NCBI GenBank assembly: GCA_030544235.1
Contig: JARUPU010000033.1
Location: 1,302,001 to 1,366,000, forward strand
Length of the DNA stretch: 64,000 bases
From: Lepturacanthus savala
Lineage: Eukaryota > Chordata > Actinopteri > Scombriformes > Trichiuridae
Direction of reading: 5' to 3'
Positions 46,514 through 57,500 of the stretch are shown piece by piece. Made by a program: the position numbers and the translations under genes. The stretch's first letter is position 1. Each line of letters opens with the position of its first letter. A model generated the notes under the pieces. It was not told where the DNA came from. It saw only the letters and a program-made list of their open reading frames with translations, and searched no databases.

Positions 46514-47351
46514 CTTGTGAAAGTGCAACATTTTTTCCACTGCATCACTGGGACTTATCTTAGTCCTCTTCCATCCAGCTGTGGGTGGCAGGAGATGGAG
46601 AAGGAGCAGCAGAGAAGCCATGTCACTGTCCCACCCTATCAGTAGGAAAATAAGATGGAGAAAAAAGCCCATTAGTATCATGCAGGAATACCCCATTAAC
46701 CAGCACTTGCAGTAAAGAATAAAAATCAAACATGTTCATTAGCTTACTGTCATCATCGTTGTCTGTCTGTTTCTCAGCAGCTTTTAGAAGTCGGCACAGG
46801 TCAATTGACTGAGTAAGGTGTTTAGCCTCACTGATAATCTTGGACCTGAAAGTTGTGTCCCACTTCTCAAGCATCTTGGAGGCTGTTTCAGTTCCAAACA
46901 GTAGAACGAAGTCTTGATTCAGCTGTTGATCATAGAATCATAAATGCACAAACATTTGAAAATAATCAGCATATTGTACTTAAATTCAAGAAACAAAATA
47001 GTAAACTCTAAATAAATAACTCACCAGCCCTTTGACATCAAACATCAAAGTACCATGGAAATGTTTTAGAAACATCTGCCGTTCTCTGTGGGTCATGCAC
47101 TAGGTTTTGGCTGAAAGGTCATGTTCATTTTCTGAAACACATTTGCTTTATCATGGGGGTGATTCAGAAATGATGGCTTCCCTGCATGCATCTTCATCAA
47201 GCTGCTCAGGTAAAGTGGCTAATCTTCGGCGCTTTGGTCCTTGTGCTTCAACCAATGCAGCTGTCTTGGCTGGTCTTTTTGCTGTATACCTGGACATGGT
47301 CTTAAGGCGCCATGCTAAATATCCATTGCCTTTCTCCCCATAGAAGTGCTC
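46514..47351 (-). pseudogene. Fish transposon gene A remnant (right arm)
   Basis: Mirror of 15,678-16,515, with exons at about 47,015-47,351, 46,748-46,922 and 46,514-46,635. All splice sites match the left arm and exon 1 has the same stops. Confidence 0.6.
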
Positions 47352-47367
47352 CTGTCATAAAACATCA

Positions 47368-47719
47368 TTAACCCTCCTGTTGCCACTGTGTTAAAAACCA
47401 AAAAGAAATCCCCTAAATGCTATTTTTTTTAACTTTAAATTTCATGACTTTTCCTAGATTGGCCCCAACAGTATAAAAAAAGAAATGTTTTTATTCCCAT
47501 TTCCATGTAAGCTGTACAAAAAAATTTACAAAGGTGGTCTTCGGGTCAAAATGACCCGTGAGGCAAATAGAGTTGAAATCAAGGTCACAGAGTTATTTAC
47601 ACACCACAGAATGTTACAATGTTTTAGGTGTGTCTCAGATCAATCAGTAGCAGAAGTAAACAAGACAAATCAGGTGGTCTTATCATGGATTGCTGTGCCT
47701 TTGATCAGTCTCAGATCAA
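47368..47719 (+). mobile_element. piggyBac-like MITE (right arm)
   Basis: TTAA at 47,368-47,371 followed by CCCTCCTGTTGCCACTG. The internal CGGGTCAAAATGACCCG palindrome is at 47,542-47,558. The far end is not resolved. Confidence 0.45.
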
Positions 47720-47785
47720 TTAATAGTAAACATGAATAAGACAGTAGAAGACATAACCAAGACAAGATAGGTGGCATTCTCGCAG

Positions 47786-48043
47786 ACGGCAGAGCTCTTT
47801 TTTGTGTATTTCAAGGAGGGAATCGTGGCCATGCCGGGGTGGATCTCCTTTGGTCTCCTCTCCATCCCTGGAGCCAAGGCCAGCGCCGTAGAGGTCGAGG
47901 TACGAAATTTATCTCTGCCTCGCACTCCCGAGGCAGTCGTTGTTTTGGCCTCCGGTAATAACCTGGACCGTAGAGTTTCTCTTTCAGATTCAGCTACGGA
48001 CTTCTAGAGGCTGGTGACCACCGCCCGGGCTGCCTGCAGCAAT
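47786..48043 (+). pseudogene. SGNH-like first exon of the Helitron-like gene (right arm)
   Basis: It reads FKEGIVAMPGWISFGLLSIP and PRTPEAVVVLASGNNLD, with a TAG at 48,005-48,007, between TCGCAG and AAT|GTAAGT. Identical reading to the left arm. Confidence 0.5.
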
Positions 48044-48511
48044 GTAAGTTACTTTGATGTATTATGACTAGATAATTCCATGATTGATTTCAGAACATGT
48101 TTGAAGTTGAGTACATGTTACCCAACCAATAAAGGTGGAGACACAGATGACGATTCCTGGACACGGTGAGAGATTTCTACAAACATTTTGAAATCTTGTC
48201 CTGTTTACTGAACAAATCTTCTTCTCCAAGTGTGTGTCCTGGACTCGGTCCAAGAAGATAATATATTTAACATAATAACCACTGTATTGTGAAGTTTACC
48301 TCACTGCTGCTATGTGTTAATGCACGTCAGAATGTTTATCACTTTCTTTATTTCTTTATTTTTGGTAATGTTGTTGTTTTTAACCTTTTGTCTCATTTTA
48401 TTGTCTCTGTTGACAGACTCAACAACACGTAACTTTCTACCCTTTATTTACATCATATTCAATTCGTCTGGTGTATCTTATCTCATTCATTTGTCTAATA
48501 TAAAAAAACCC

Positions 48512-48903
48512 GGACGCCTCCTCCCCCCGCCTGCAGCCACACCGGTCTCACCAGGAGTGTCTGTGGAGGTCGAGACCCCTGTACCTCGTCCTTCCAGTCC
48601 TCTTGGAGGGACTAGTGTGGCTCAGGCCAAGAAGGTGTGTTACCTACCATTATTGGTTGTGTGAACATTTTACAGAATAACTGCTGTATTGTGGATTTTA
48701 ACTTTCTGTTTGTCTGGTGTCTCTTATGCACTATTTTATTGTAAACTCTGTCATTGTTTTCACAGACTCCGCCAAGGGCCTGCTTGACTCCGCTCACACC
48801 TCCAACCTCACAGGTTTCACGGGAAGTGTCTGTGAAGGCCAAGGCTCCAGTCTCTGGTTCTTCCTTCCCTCCTCGGTGGACCCAGGTGGGTCCCACCAAG
48901 AAG
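48512..48903 (+). pseudogene. Two duplicated proline-rich exons (right arm)
   Basis: Exon A is about 48,512-48,634 (donor AAG|GTGTGT, acceptor damaged). Exon B is 48,766-48,903 (TTCACAG acceptor, AAG|GTAACA donor). Both end in a Lys-Lys pair and align with each other. In exon B the right arm reads SREVSVKAKAPVSGSS like the left. Confidence 0.55.
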
Positions 48904-49168
48904 GTAACATAGGCTGATACTGTTTCTTTGAAAGTTTACTGAAATAACTAATGTATTTTCTACCATAACCTACTGCTGCTCATGGCTATCTGCTTTTTAT
49001 CTGCACATAATGTTGTGATTTAATTGCATAGTTTTTGGTCATTATCTTTTTATTATTTTTAACCCTTTGTTTTTGTTTCCTATTTATATTTACAATGCCA
49101 ACAGTTTTTCTTTTGTGTTTTGTCTCCTATGCACTTCTTAATCCAAACTCTGCCTTTTTTCTTTACAG

Positions 49169-49253
49169 ACACAGAATACTGAGGAAGTAGAAGACCATGC
49201 CCTCCATCCCTCTGAACCCGGTGTGGCCTGAGGTCCTGGAGCTGATGGCAGAG
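49169..49253 (+). pseudogene. Short upstream exon of the Helitron-like gene (right arm)
   Basis: TTTACAG ... GAG|GTACGT, with an internal ATG frame MPSIPLNPVWPEVLELMAE. Mirror of 13,776-13,860. Confidence 0.5.
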
Positions 49254-49432
49254 GTACGTTTACATATTCCTAATTTTATAGATATTGATAACATTTTTTA
49301 AAAATGGTCTCTTTTTGTTTTCATATTTTTTTATGGTGATAACATGGATAGAGAATTGTACTGCTTTACAATGTCTGCAACAGTGTTTATTTCCATGGTA
49401 GAGATGTAACACAATGCATTTCTTCATTTCAG

Positions 49433-50479
49433 CATTCTGATGTCTTGCGGGTGAACAGTGCACCAGCATGGCTCTTACTTTTCTTGCATATCACAACGAG
49501 GGGTTGCAATTCAATAGGGTTTCTCTGGATAGAGTGCTTTCTCAGGGAGACGCACTATGTAGGTGTGAAATGGCAGCTTATTGCAGATGGTACTTTTACA
49601 CATAATTACTTGACCCTTGAGCAGATGCCAAAATGTGTCTTTACTGATGATCATTCCTATCATGTTACCATGAACTCAATGGATCTCATGGTTGGACCAC
49701 TCAAGGTTGCAGAAAACAGTCTGCAAAGTCAAGTATCGCTGCCCTTTGCCTCTCAACTTCAGTGCTTGGCTCTTGATGTCCGCCATGCAGTTCTTCTGGT
49801 CGCACCTGAATGCTTAGCAGTTTTTCGTGACGACACAGGCCGCTATGGTTTCTTTGATTCTCACTCGAGGTCAGCCACCGGTTTTCCATACCATAGCGGC
49901 ACTGCAATAATGCTGACCTTCCTTGACTTCAGTGATCTGGTCGACCACGTGCATAAGCTTTTGCAGGATCGTGGATCTTATGCCAGCTATGAGCTTATGC
50001 CTGTTTCCTTCTCCAGGGACTACAGTGATGTGACTACGGATAATGTTGCAGTCTTGTCAGAAGCTGAAACCGAACCAAGTGCGTTTCTTCTAGATGGTGA
50101 CACCCTTGAACTGGGAGACGATTTGATTATCATTCCAGATGCTGCACTGGACCAAAGCTGCGGTCAGGAGGTCTTCCAACGTACAGTTTTTCTTGAAGGA
50201 AACACCTCAGAATGTGAAGCTGACACGGTTCTCACTCCAGATGCTGTGCCAGAACCAGCGTCCAACCAACTACATCAGCGTTGGTGTAGTTGTGTGAGAA
50301 AACGAAGCAGTACGTTTCAAGAGTTGGCTCGAGCAGATGCAGGAAAACTGCACGTCGAGCAAGTGCGATCAGCAAACGTCTGCCTTCTGGTGAAAAGAGA
50401 ACCACTGGCAGACGTCAGTCTGAAAAACTGCAATATGCCAGTAGATCAGAATTTCAGGAGAAGAAGTTACAGGCAATGA
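49433..50479 (+). pseudogene. C76-like protease domain of the Helitron protein (right arm)
   Basis: The acceptor TTTCAG lies at 49,427-49,432. The 344-codon frame starting at 49,445 is identical in translation to the left copy. It holds the Asp-x-His motif (FFDSHSR, about 49,850-49,870). The catalytic-Cys segment (GEQC, Cys codon 49,459-49,461) is in an overlapping frame, with the frame change near 49,557. Because both arms share the break, the domain was already split before the duplication. Confidence 0.75.
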
Positions 50480-50800
50480 GGGCAAGCTATATTCAGCATC
50501 GGCACAAAAAGAGGACTTACTTAATGAAGCGGTAGAACACTGACCCTGTATTCCAAGCGCGTCATAAATCTTCAATGAAGTCTTGCGTTCGGAAGCAGTA
50601 CAGCACCAATCTTGCTTTCAGGGAGCGGCAGAAATCACACATTCAAATGCGGTACAAGACTGACCTTGCTTCCCGGCAACGGCAGAAATCTGCAATGAAA
50701 TCTTACATCCGCAACCAGTACAGAAACAACCCTGCTTTCCAGCAGCATCAGAAGTCTTACATCCAGACACGGTAAAGCACAGACCTTGCTTTCCGGCAGC
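50290..50800 (+). pseudogene. Basic ~20-residue repeats of the Helitron protein (right arm)
   Basis: Mirror of 12,222-12,732: Lys/Arg-rich units such as KSYIRNQYRNNPAFQQHQKS, with two in-frame stops. The last unit (LAFRQRV) runs into the helicase remnant at the deletion junction, about 50,800-50,818. Confidence 0.65.
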
Positions 50801-50811
50801 GCGTTGGACGA

Positions 50812-51640
50812 AGTTAAATCTTGATCATTGACGAGATCTCTATGATTTCCAAGGACCTCTTTGCCTGTGCACTGGCAGTTGCAACAAATCAAAGGCAACA
50901 AGAGGCCCTTTGGAGGCATGTCAGTCTTGACGGTTGGGGACTTTTACTAGCTGCCGCCCCTTGGCAGGGCCAAGCCGCTCTGTGTGCGTGAGGATGATTT
51001 CCTTGACCTCTGGAGTTCTTTCCAGATGGTCACCTTGACGGAAATCATGTGGCAAAAGGACGACCGGTCTTTTGCTGAGCTGTTGAACAGACCGTGCACA
51101 AAGCAGAAGAACGAACCACTTTCCGTCGACGACAAAGCTCCGCTCGAGCAGTGTGTCGTCGACGCCCAACATTGTCCGGTGGATGCCCTTCACATCTTTG
51201 CGACAAACAAGGAGGTGGACGCCCACGATGCAACCACCGTTGCAGCCCTTGGGTTGACTGTCGTCAACATTCCTGCGGAGGATTATCGGAAAAGGATCCC
51301 CTGGGGCTTCAAGGGCAACAGGAGGGATCTGCCAGACAACATCAAAGTCGGCGCGCGTGTCATGGTGACGAGGAACGTCGACATCGAGGATGGCCTCGTC
51401 AGCGGCGCTTTCGGCACAATCACCTGTGCATGTATGTGGACCTACCCGAAACTGTGAAGCTGATCGGACTGGAATTGAACAATCCAGAGGCTGATCAAAA
51501 GTTTCGGAAAAAGGTTCTCGGGCCGCCGGACATGCTGGTTTACATCGCACGAGTCAAGGAACCCATGAGCAAGAGGGTAGCGGTTCGGCGACAGGTCCCA
51601 ATCAAGTTGGCGTTTGGCAGTACTGGTCTTTTTCCTTTTG
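50812..51640 (+). pseudogene. PIF1-type helicase remnant (right arm)
   Basis: Motif II LIIDEISM starts at 50,821. Motif III is GDFY followed by TAG (50,948-50,950) and LPP. VGARVMVTRNVDIEDGLVSG lies at about 51,347-51,406, with a frame change near 51,430. The differences noticed from the left are single residues (LLNRPCT for LLNRLCT). Confidence 0.8.
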
Positions 51641-51789
51641 CAACTCCTCTTGTGGTGCAGATAGAAACAGAGCACGGGTACGCTCTCTGTATCCCTCTCT
51701 CCACCACCCCACCAATTTGTTTGTCCTGTGCCACATGTCTGTCTGCATTTGCCAAATACTGCAGCTACATATTGATGCATTTTATATAG

Positions 51790-52250
51790 TTTTGGTTGTC
51801 CCCTTGAGACTTTGAAAGTCGTCACTGTGCGTAAATGTCTAACTAATACAAGGTTTTGTTTTCCTTTCTCTAGAATGTAAACAGGTCAGCTAAATTCCTA
51901 AGTTAGGTAGGTATTCTTGTCATTACGACAGGAACCTGGTAAAATCATTGAACAGTTGGAAGGAAGTTCAGATCTTGGTCAAGTCAACAGCTGCAACATC
52001 TCCATTGTCCACCTGGAAGATACACACACAAACTTATACTGTCATGTTATGCAGAACAAAGAATAAAAGAATGGAAATAAGTAAATATGGGATAACTTAT
52101 ATGCATCATTCTAACAATGACCATGTTGACTTACTGTGGAGAAACATGGAGTAGGAGTAGAGAACAAGCAAGACTTATTAGTCATTTTATAATCTGCTTG
52201 GTTGTTGTGTTTTTCCAGTTAATGCATCTACACTGTAATATCACTAAAGA
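51790..52250. other. Unassigned stretch (right arm)
   Basis: Mirror of 10,772-11,232; nothing recognised. Confidence 0.4.
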
Positions 52251-52913
52251 ATTTTAATGGTCATTGATAGTAACTGGTCTGCTCACTTTACCACCTTCTA
52301 CAGCGGCTCCACTGACAGCATCCTGACCTACAACATCACTTCCTGGTTCAGGAGCTGTAGTTTCCATGGACAACAAAAACAGCCAATTAGGACTGATGAA
52401 GACTGCCTACAGAACCGTTGCTGCTCCTGTCTCATCCTGATGGCGCTCTACCAACAGCAATGCATTCACACAGCTACCTCCACCATCAAAGACCCACTCC
52501 ACCCTTCACTATGATCAACAGGTTTTACAAGCTGTAGGGCTTCAAGTGGACTGAATCCCCCCACACACACACTCACTGATACCCTGAACCCCCCAAACAC
52601 ACACCACCCCCCCAGCTGGACAACAACCAAGGACAAGGTTTGAACTGATTTAAGGACATGTCTGAATTACTTTAAACAGCACTGGATTGGAGACATTGAA
52701 GCACCTTTTACTGAACCTCTGAAATTATTTGGTTATTAATGCTGTGAAATACTGTTTTTAAATATGTGATTGAAAATATATTTTTTTATAGATAGAATTT
52801 TTTAGTAATCATTTAATCACCATTTTTTATGTAATGTCAATGATGAGAAGCAATTTAATTTCAGACTGAATGTAAATGTGGAGTGAAATGACAATAAAGT
52901 GAACTTTGAATCT
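52251..52913 (+). mobile_element. 3' end of a non-LTR retrotransposon (right arm)
   Basis: Mirror of 10,109-10,771: FYSGSTDSILTYNITSWF, KDPLHPS, and tail AATGACAATAAAGTGAACTT. Confidence 0.6.
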
Positions 52914-53438
52914 AGAATCTAATGTCTGAGGATTTTAATAACATACATAGATGTACTGTGAAGGTTTTAGGTTAAGTATGTTATACATGGATATTAATAC
53001 ATTAGATATAGATATTTTATGCAAGTGACATAAATACATGAATAAATTAATTTAAATAAAATAATGTATTAAGGAGGTATATAGCTACATATCAAAGACA
53101 TGGCATCTCATAAGAATACCCTCCTCAATGATGATGTTGGAAAATATCTTAGATGATAGAATTCAGAATTTTTGAGTTAGAAGCAGTTGGTCTGTGTCAG
53201 TGATGTCATCATCACCATGGAAAGACCACAGCTTCGTGACTGAGCTGATTTCTCTAAAAGACATGAAAGCTGATTGGTCAATAGTTTTTCATCAATAACT
53301 TTGGATTTAAAGTCCCCACAACCATCAAACTTTGTAGTATTAATAAAGAGGACCCCAGCATCCCATCCATGGTATCACGACCATTATAAAACTCCAGCAA
53401 GGACTCCCAACAGCCCAGACCCAACTCACAATTTCCGC
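52914..53438. other. Unassigned arm sequence (right arm)
   Basis: Mirror of 9,584-10,108. On the plus strand GATTGGTCAA (53,272-53,281) and TATAAAAC (about 53,386) point outward towards the boundary module. The promoter reading is speculative. Confidence 0.35.
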
Positions 53439-53817
53439 GTGAATTGTCTAGTTTTTCTTTAACTTTACTTCTCATCATTACAGACATTGATTTCAACAAC
53501 AACATCATTACATACTCACAATAAATTTTAACTTTTAATTTAATGTTAGTATAGGCATTTCAGGCACTAGAGTGCGTTTGACCACTGTTGTTGACACAGT
53601 TGTTCTTCCTTGTACCCACTGGTGTATGTAAAGCCTTATATTTGAGATTGAACAAGGCCTTCCCATGGCTTCTTGATGAAATTATTTAAATTCATGTGGC
53701 CTTCTGTCACCTTTGTGCTGTTCCTGTAATAACCCCAGTGGTGACCTTTATGCCAAAAGAATTTCACTTTGTTACTATAGATGTCTGGATTCTGGATGTC
53801 TGGAAAACGATATCGGA
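53439..53817 (-). repeat. Boundary module, outer right copy
   Basis: Mirror of 9,205-9,583, nearly identical to it and more distant from the spacer copy. It begins GTGAATTGTCTAG. Confidence 0.8.
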
Positions 53818-54520
53818 CTTTCCCAGGTGAATTTCTAATCCAAAACTATACCATTGCACATAAAATGAAAGGTAAATAAGATTTTCTGTAAAAAAATATT
53901 GCACTGATTAGGCCGACATAGCTTTCTATCTTATTGTGCTCTTCAGAATGAGAGAAAGATTCTGGAGCCATAAAAACTTTAAAACATGAACCACATGAAA
54001 ACAATAGCTTTCCCAGGTGAATTCTTAATGTAAAACTATACCATTGTACATAAAATCAAAGGTAAACAAGATTTTCTGTAAAACTCTTATGGTTTTACAG
54101 AAAATCTTGAAAGGTATGTAGGCCTGATTAGGCCTACATACCTTTTTATCTTTTAGGCTCTTCAGACCGAGAGAATGCTTCTGGAGCCATAAAAAGTTTA
54201 AAACATGAACCACATGAAAACAATAGCTTTTCCAGGTGAATTTGTAGTTCAAAACTATACCGTTTTACGTAAAGTAAAAGGTAAACAAGATTTTCTGTAA
54301 AAATATTGCACTGATTTAGACGTACATCACTTTTTATCTTATTGTGCTCTTCAGACCGAGAGAAAGCTTCGGGAGCCATAAAAAGTTTAAAACATGAACC
54401 AAATGAAAACAATAGCTTTCCCAGATGAAATTCTAATCCCAAACTATACCATTTCACACAAAGTAAAAGGTAAATAAGATTTTCTGTAAAAATATTTCAC
54501 TGATTTAGATGTACATGGCT
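53818..54520 (-). repeat. Degenerate edge monomers of the right satellite
   Basis: These monomers match the left edge monomers one to one, including the double hairpin and EEHNEVKSHVHLNQ at the transition. Differences are few (for example LLYVKRY for LLYGKRY). Confidence 0.85.
54067..54145. repeat. Two adjacent perfect hairpins (right arm)
   Basis: Mirror of 8877-8955, with the same arms and loops. Confidence 0.9.
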
Positions 54521-57500
54521 TTTTACCTCATTGTGCTCTTCCGACCGAGAGAATGCATATGGAGCAATAAAAACTTTAAAACATAAACCACATGAAAACA
54601 ATAGCTTTTCCAGGTGAATTTCTGATCCAAAACAATACCATTTTACATATAGTAAATGGTAAATGATATTTTCTATAAAAATATTGAACTGATTTAGGCC
54701 TATATAGCTTTTTGTCTTTTTGGGCTCTTCAGACCGAGAGAATGCATATGGAGCAATAAAAACTTTAAAACACAAACCACATGAAAACAATAGCTTTTCC
54801 AGGTGAATTTCTAATCCAAAACTATACCATTTTACATATAGTAAAAGGTAAATAAGATTTTCTGTAAAAATATTGTACTGATTTAGGCCTACATAGCTTT
54901 TGGTCTTTTTGTGCTCTTCCGACCGAGAGAATGCATATGGAGCAATAAAAACTTTAAAACACAAACCACATGAAAACAATAGCTTTTCCAGGTGAATTTC
55001 TGATCCAAAACTATACCATTTCACATAAAGTAAAAGGTAAATAAGTTTTTCTATAAAAATATTGTACTGATTTAGGCCTATATAGCTTTTTGTCTTTTTG
55101 GGCTCTTCAGACCGAGAGAATGCATATGGAGCAATAAAAACTTTAAAACACAAACCACATGAAAACAATAGCTTTTCCAGGTGAATTTCTGATCCAAAAC
55201 TATACCATTTTCCATATAGTAAAAGGTAAATAAGATTTTCTGTAAAAATATTGTACTGATTTAGGCCTACATAGCTTTTGGTCTATTTGTGCTCTTCCGA
55301 CCGAGAGAATGCATATGGAGCAATAAAAACTTTAAAACACAAACCACATGAAAACAATAGCTTTTCCAGGTGAATTTCTGATCCAAAACTATACCATTTC
55401 ATATAAAGTATAAGGTAAATAAGTTTTTCTATAAAAATATTGTACTGATTTAGGCCTATATAGCTTTTTGTCTTTTTGGGCTCTTCAGACCGAGAGAATG
55501 CATATGGAGCAATAAAAACTTTAAAACACACACCACATGAAAACAATAGCTTTTCCAGGTGAATTTCTGATCCAAAACTATACCATTTCACATAAAGTAA
55601 AAGGTAAATAAGTTTTTCTATAAAAATATTGTACTGATTTAGGCCTATATAGCTTTTTGTCTTTTTGGGCTCTTCAGACCGAGAGAATGCATATGGAGCA
55701 ATAAAAACTTTAAAACACAAACCACATGAAAACAATAGCTTTTCCAGGTGAATTTCCGATCCAAAACTATACCATTTCACATAAAGTAAAAGGTAAATAA
55801 GTTTTTCTATAAAAATATTGTACTGATTTAGGCCTATATAGCTTTTTGTCTTTTTGGGCTCTTCAGACCGAGAGAATGCATATGGAGCAATAAAAACTTT
55901 AAAACACAAACCACATGAAAACAATAGCTTTTCCAGGTGAATTTCTGATCCAAAACTATACCATTTTACATATAGTAAAAGGTAAATAAGATTTTCTGTA
56001 AAAATATTGTACTGATTTAGGCCTACATAGCTTTTGGTCTTTTTGTGCTCTTCCGACCGAGAGAATGCATATGGAGCAATAAAAACTTTAAAACACAAAC
56101 CACATGAAAACAATAGCTTTTCCAGGTGAATTTCTGATCCAAAACTATACCATTTCACATAAAGTAAAAGGTAAATAAGTTTTTCTATAAAAATATTGTA
56201 CTGATTTAGGCCTATATAGCTTTTTGTCTTTTTGTGCTCTTCAGACCGAGAGAATGCATATGGAGCAATAAAAACTTTAAAACACAAACCACATGAAAAC
56301 AATAGCTTTTCCAGGTGAATTTCTGATCCAAAACTATACCATTTCACATAAAGTAAAAGGTAAATAAGTTTTTCTATAAAAATATTGTACTGATTTAGGC
56401 CTATATAGCTTTTTGTCTTTTTGGGCTCTTCAGACCGAGAGAATGCATATGGAGCAATAAAAACTTTAAAACACAAACCACATGAAAACAATAGCTTTTC
56501 CAGGTGAATTTCTGATCCAAAACTATACCATTTCACATAAAGTAAAAGGTAAATAAGTTTTTCTATAAAAATATTGTACTGATTTAGGCCTATATAGCTT
56601 TTTGTCTTTTTGGGCTCTTCAGACCGAGAGAATGCATATGGAGCAATAAAAACTTTAAAACACAAACCACATGAAAACAATAGCTTTTCCAGGTGAATTT
56701 CTGATCCAAAACTATACCATTTCACATAAAGTAAAAGGTAAATAAGTTTTTCTATGAAAATATTGTACTGATTTAGGCCTATATAGCTTTTTGTCTTTTT
56801 GGGCTCTTCAGACCGAGAGAATGCATATGGAGCAATAAAAACTTTAAAACACAAACCACATGAAAACAATAGCTTTTCCAGGTGAATTTCTGATCCAAAA
56901 CTATACCATTTCATATAAAGTAAAAGGTAAATGAGTTTTTCTATAAAAATATTGTACTGATTTAGGCTTACATAGCTTTTTGTCTTTTTGGGCTCTTCAG
57001 ACCGAGAGAATGCATATGGAGCAATAAAAACTTTAAAACACAAACCACATGAAAACAATAGCTTTTCCAGGTGAATTTCTGATCCAAAACTATACCATTT
57101 CACATAAAGTAAAAGGTAAATGAGATTTTCTATAAAAATATTGTTCTGATTTAGGCTTACATAGCTTTTTGTCTTTTTGTTCTCTTCAGACCGAGAGAAT
57201 GCATATGGAGCAATAAAAACTTTAAAACACAAACCACATGAAAACAATAGCTTTTCCAGGTGAATTTCTGATCCAAAACTATACCATTTTACATATAGTA
57301 AAAGGTAAATAAGATTTTCTGTAAAAATATTGTACTGATTTAGGCCTACATAGCTTTTGGTCTATTTGTGCTCTTCCGACCGAGAGAATGCATATGGAGC
57401 AATAAAAACTTTAAAACACAAACCACATGAAAACAATAGCTTTTCCAGGTGAATTTCTGATCCAAAACTATACCATTTCACATAAAGTAAAAGGTAAATA

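Larger units (their letters stand above)
47786..51789 (+). mobile_element. Internally deleted Helitron-like element (right arm)
   Basis: Plus-strand mirror of 11,233-15,253 with the same domain order and the same deletion of the Rep domain and helicase motif I. Limits are approximate. Confidence 0.75.

Noticed and set aside
9205..53817. Palindrome as a sequencing hairpin (missed-adapter) artefact
   Set aside because: The arms carry private stops, indels and microsatellite length changes, and the spacer is 5.9 kb of non-palindromic sequence. A misjoined haplotype cannot be excluded, so that caveat is kept.
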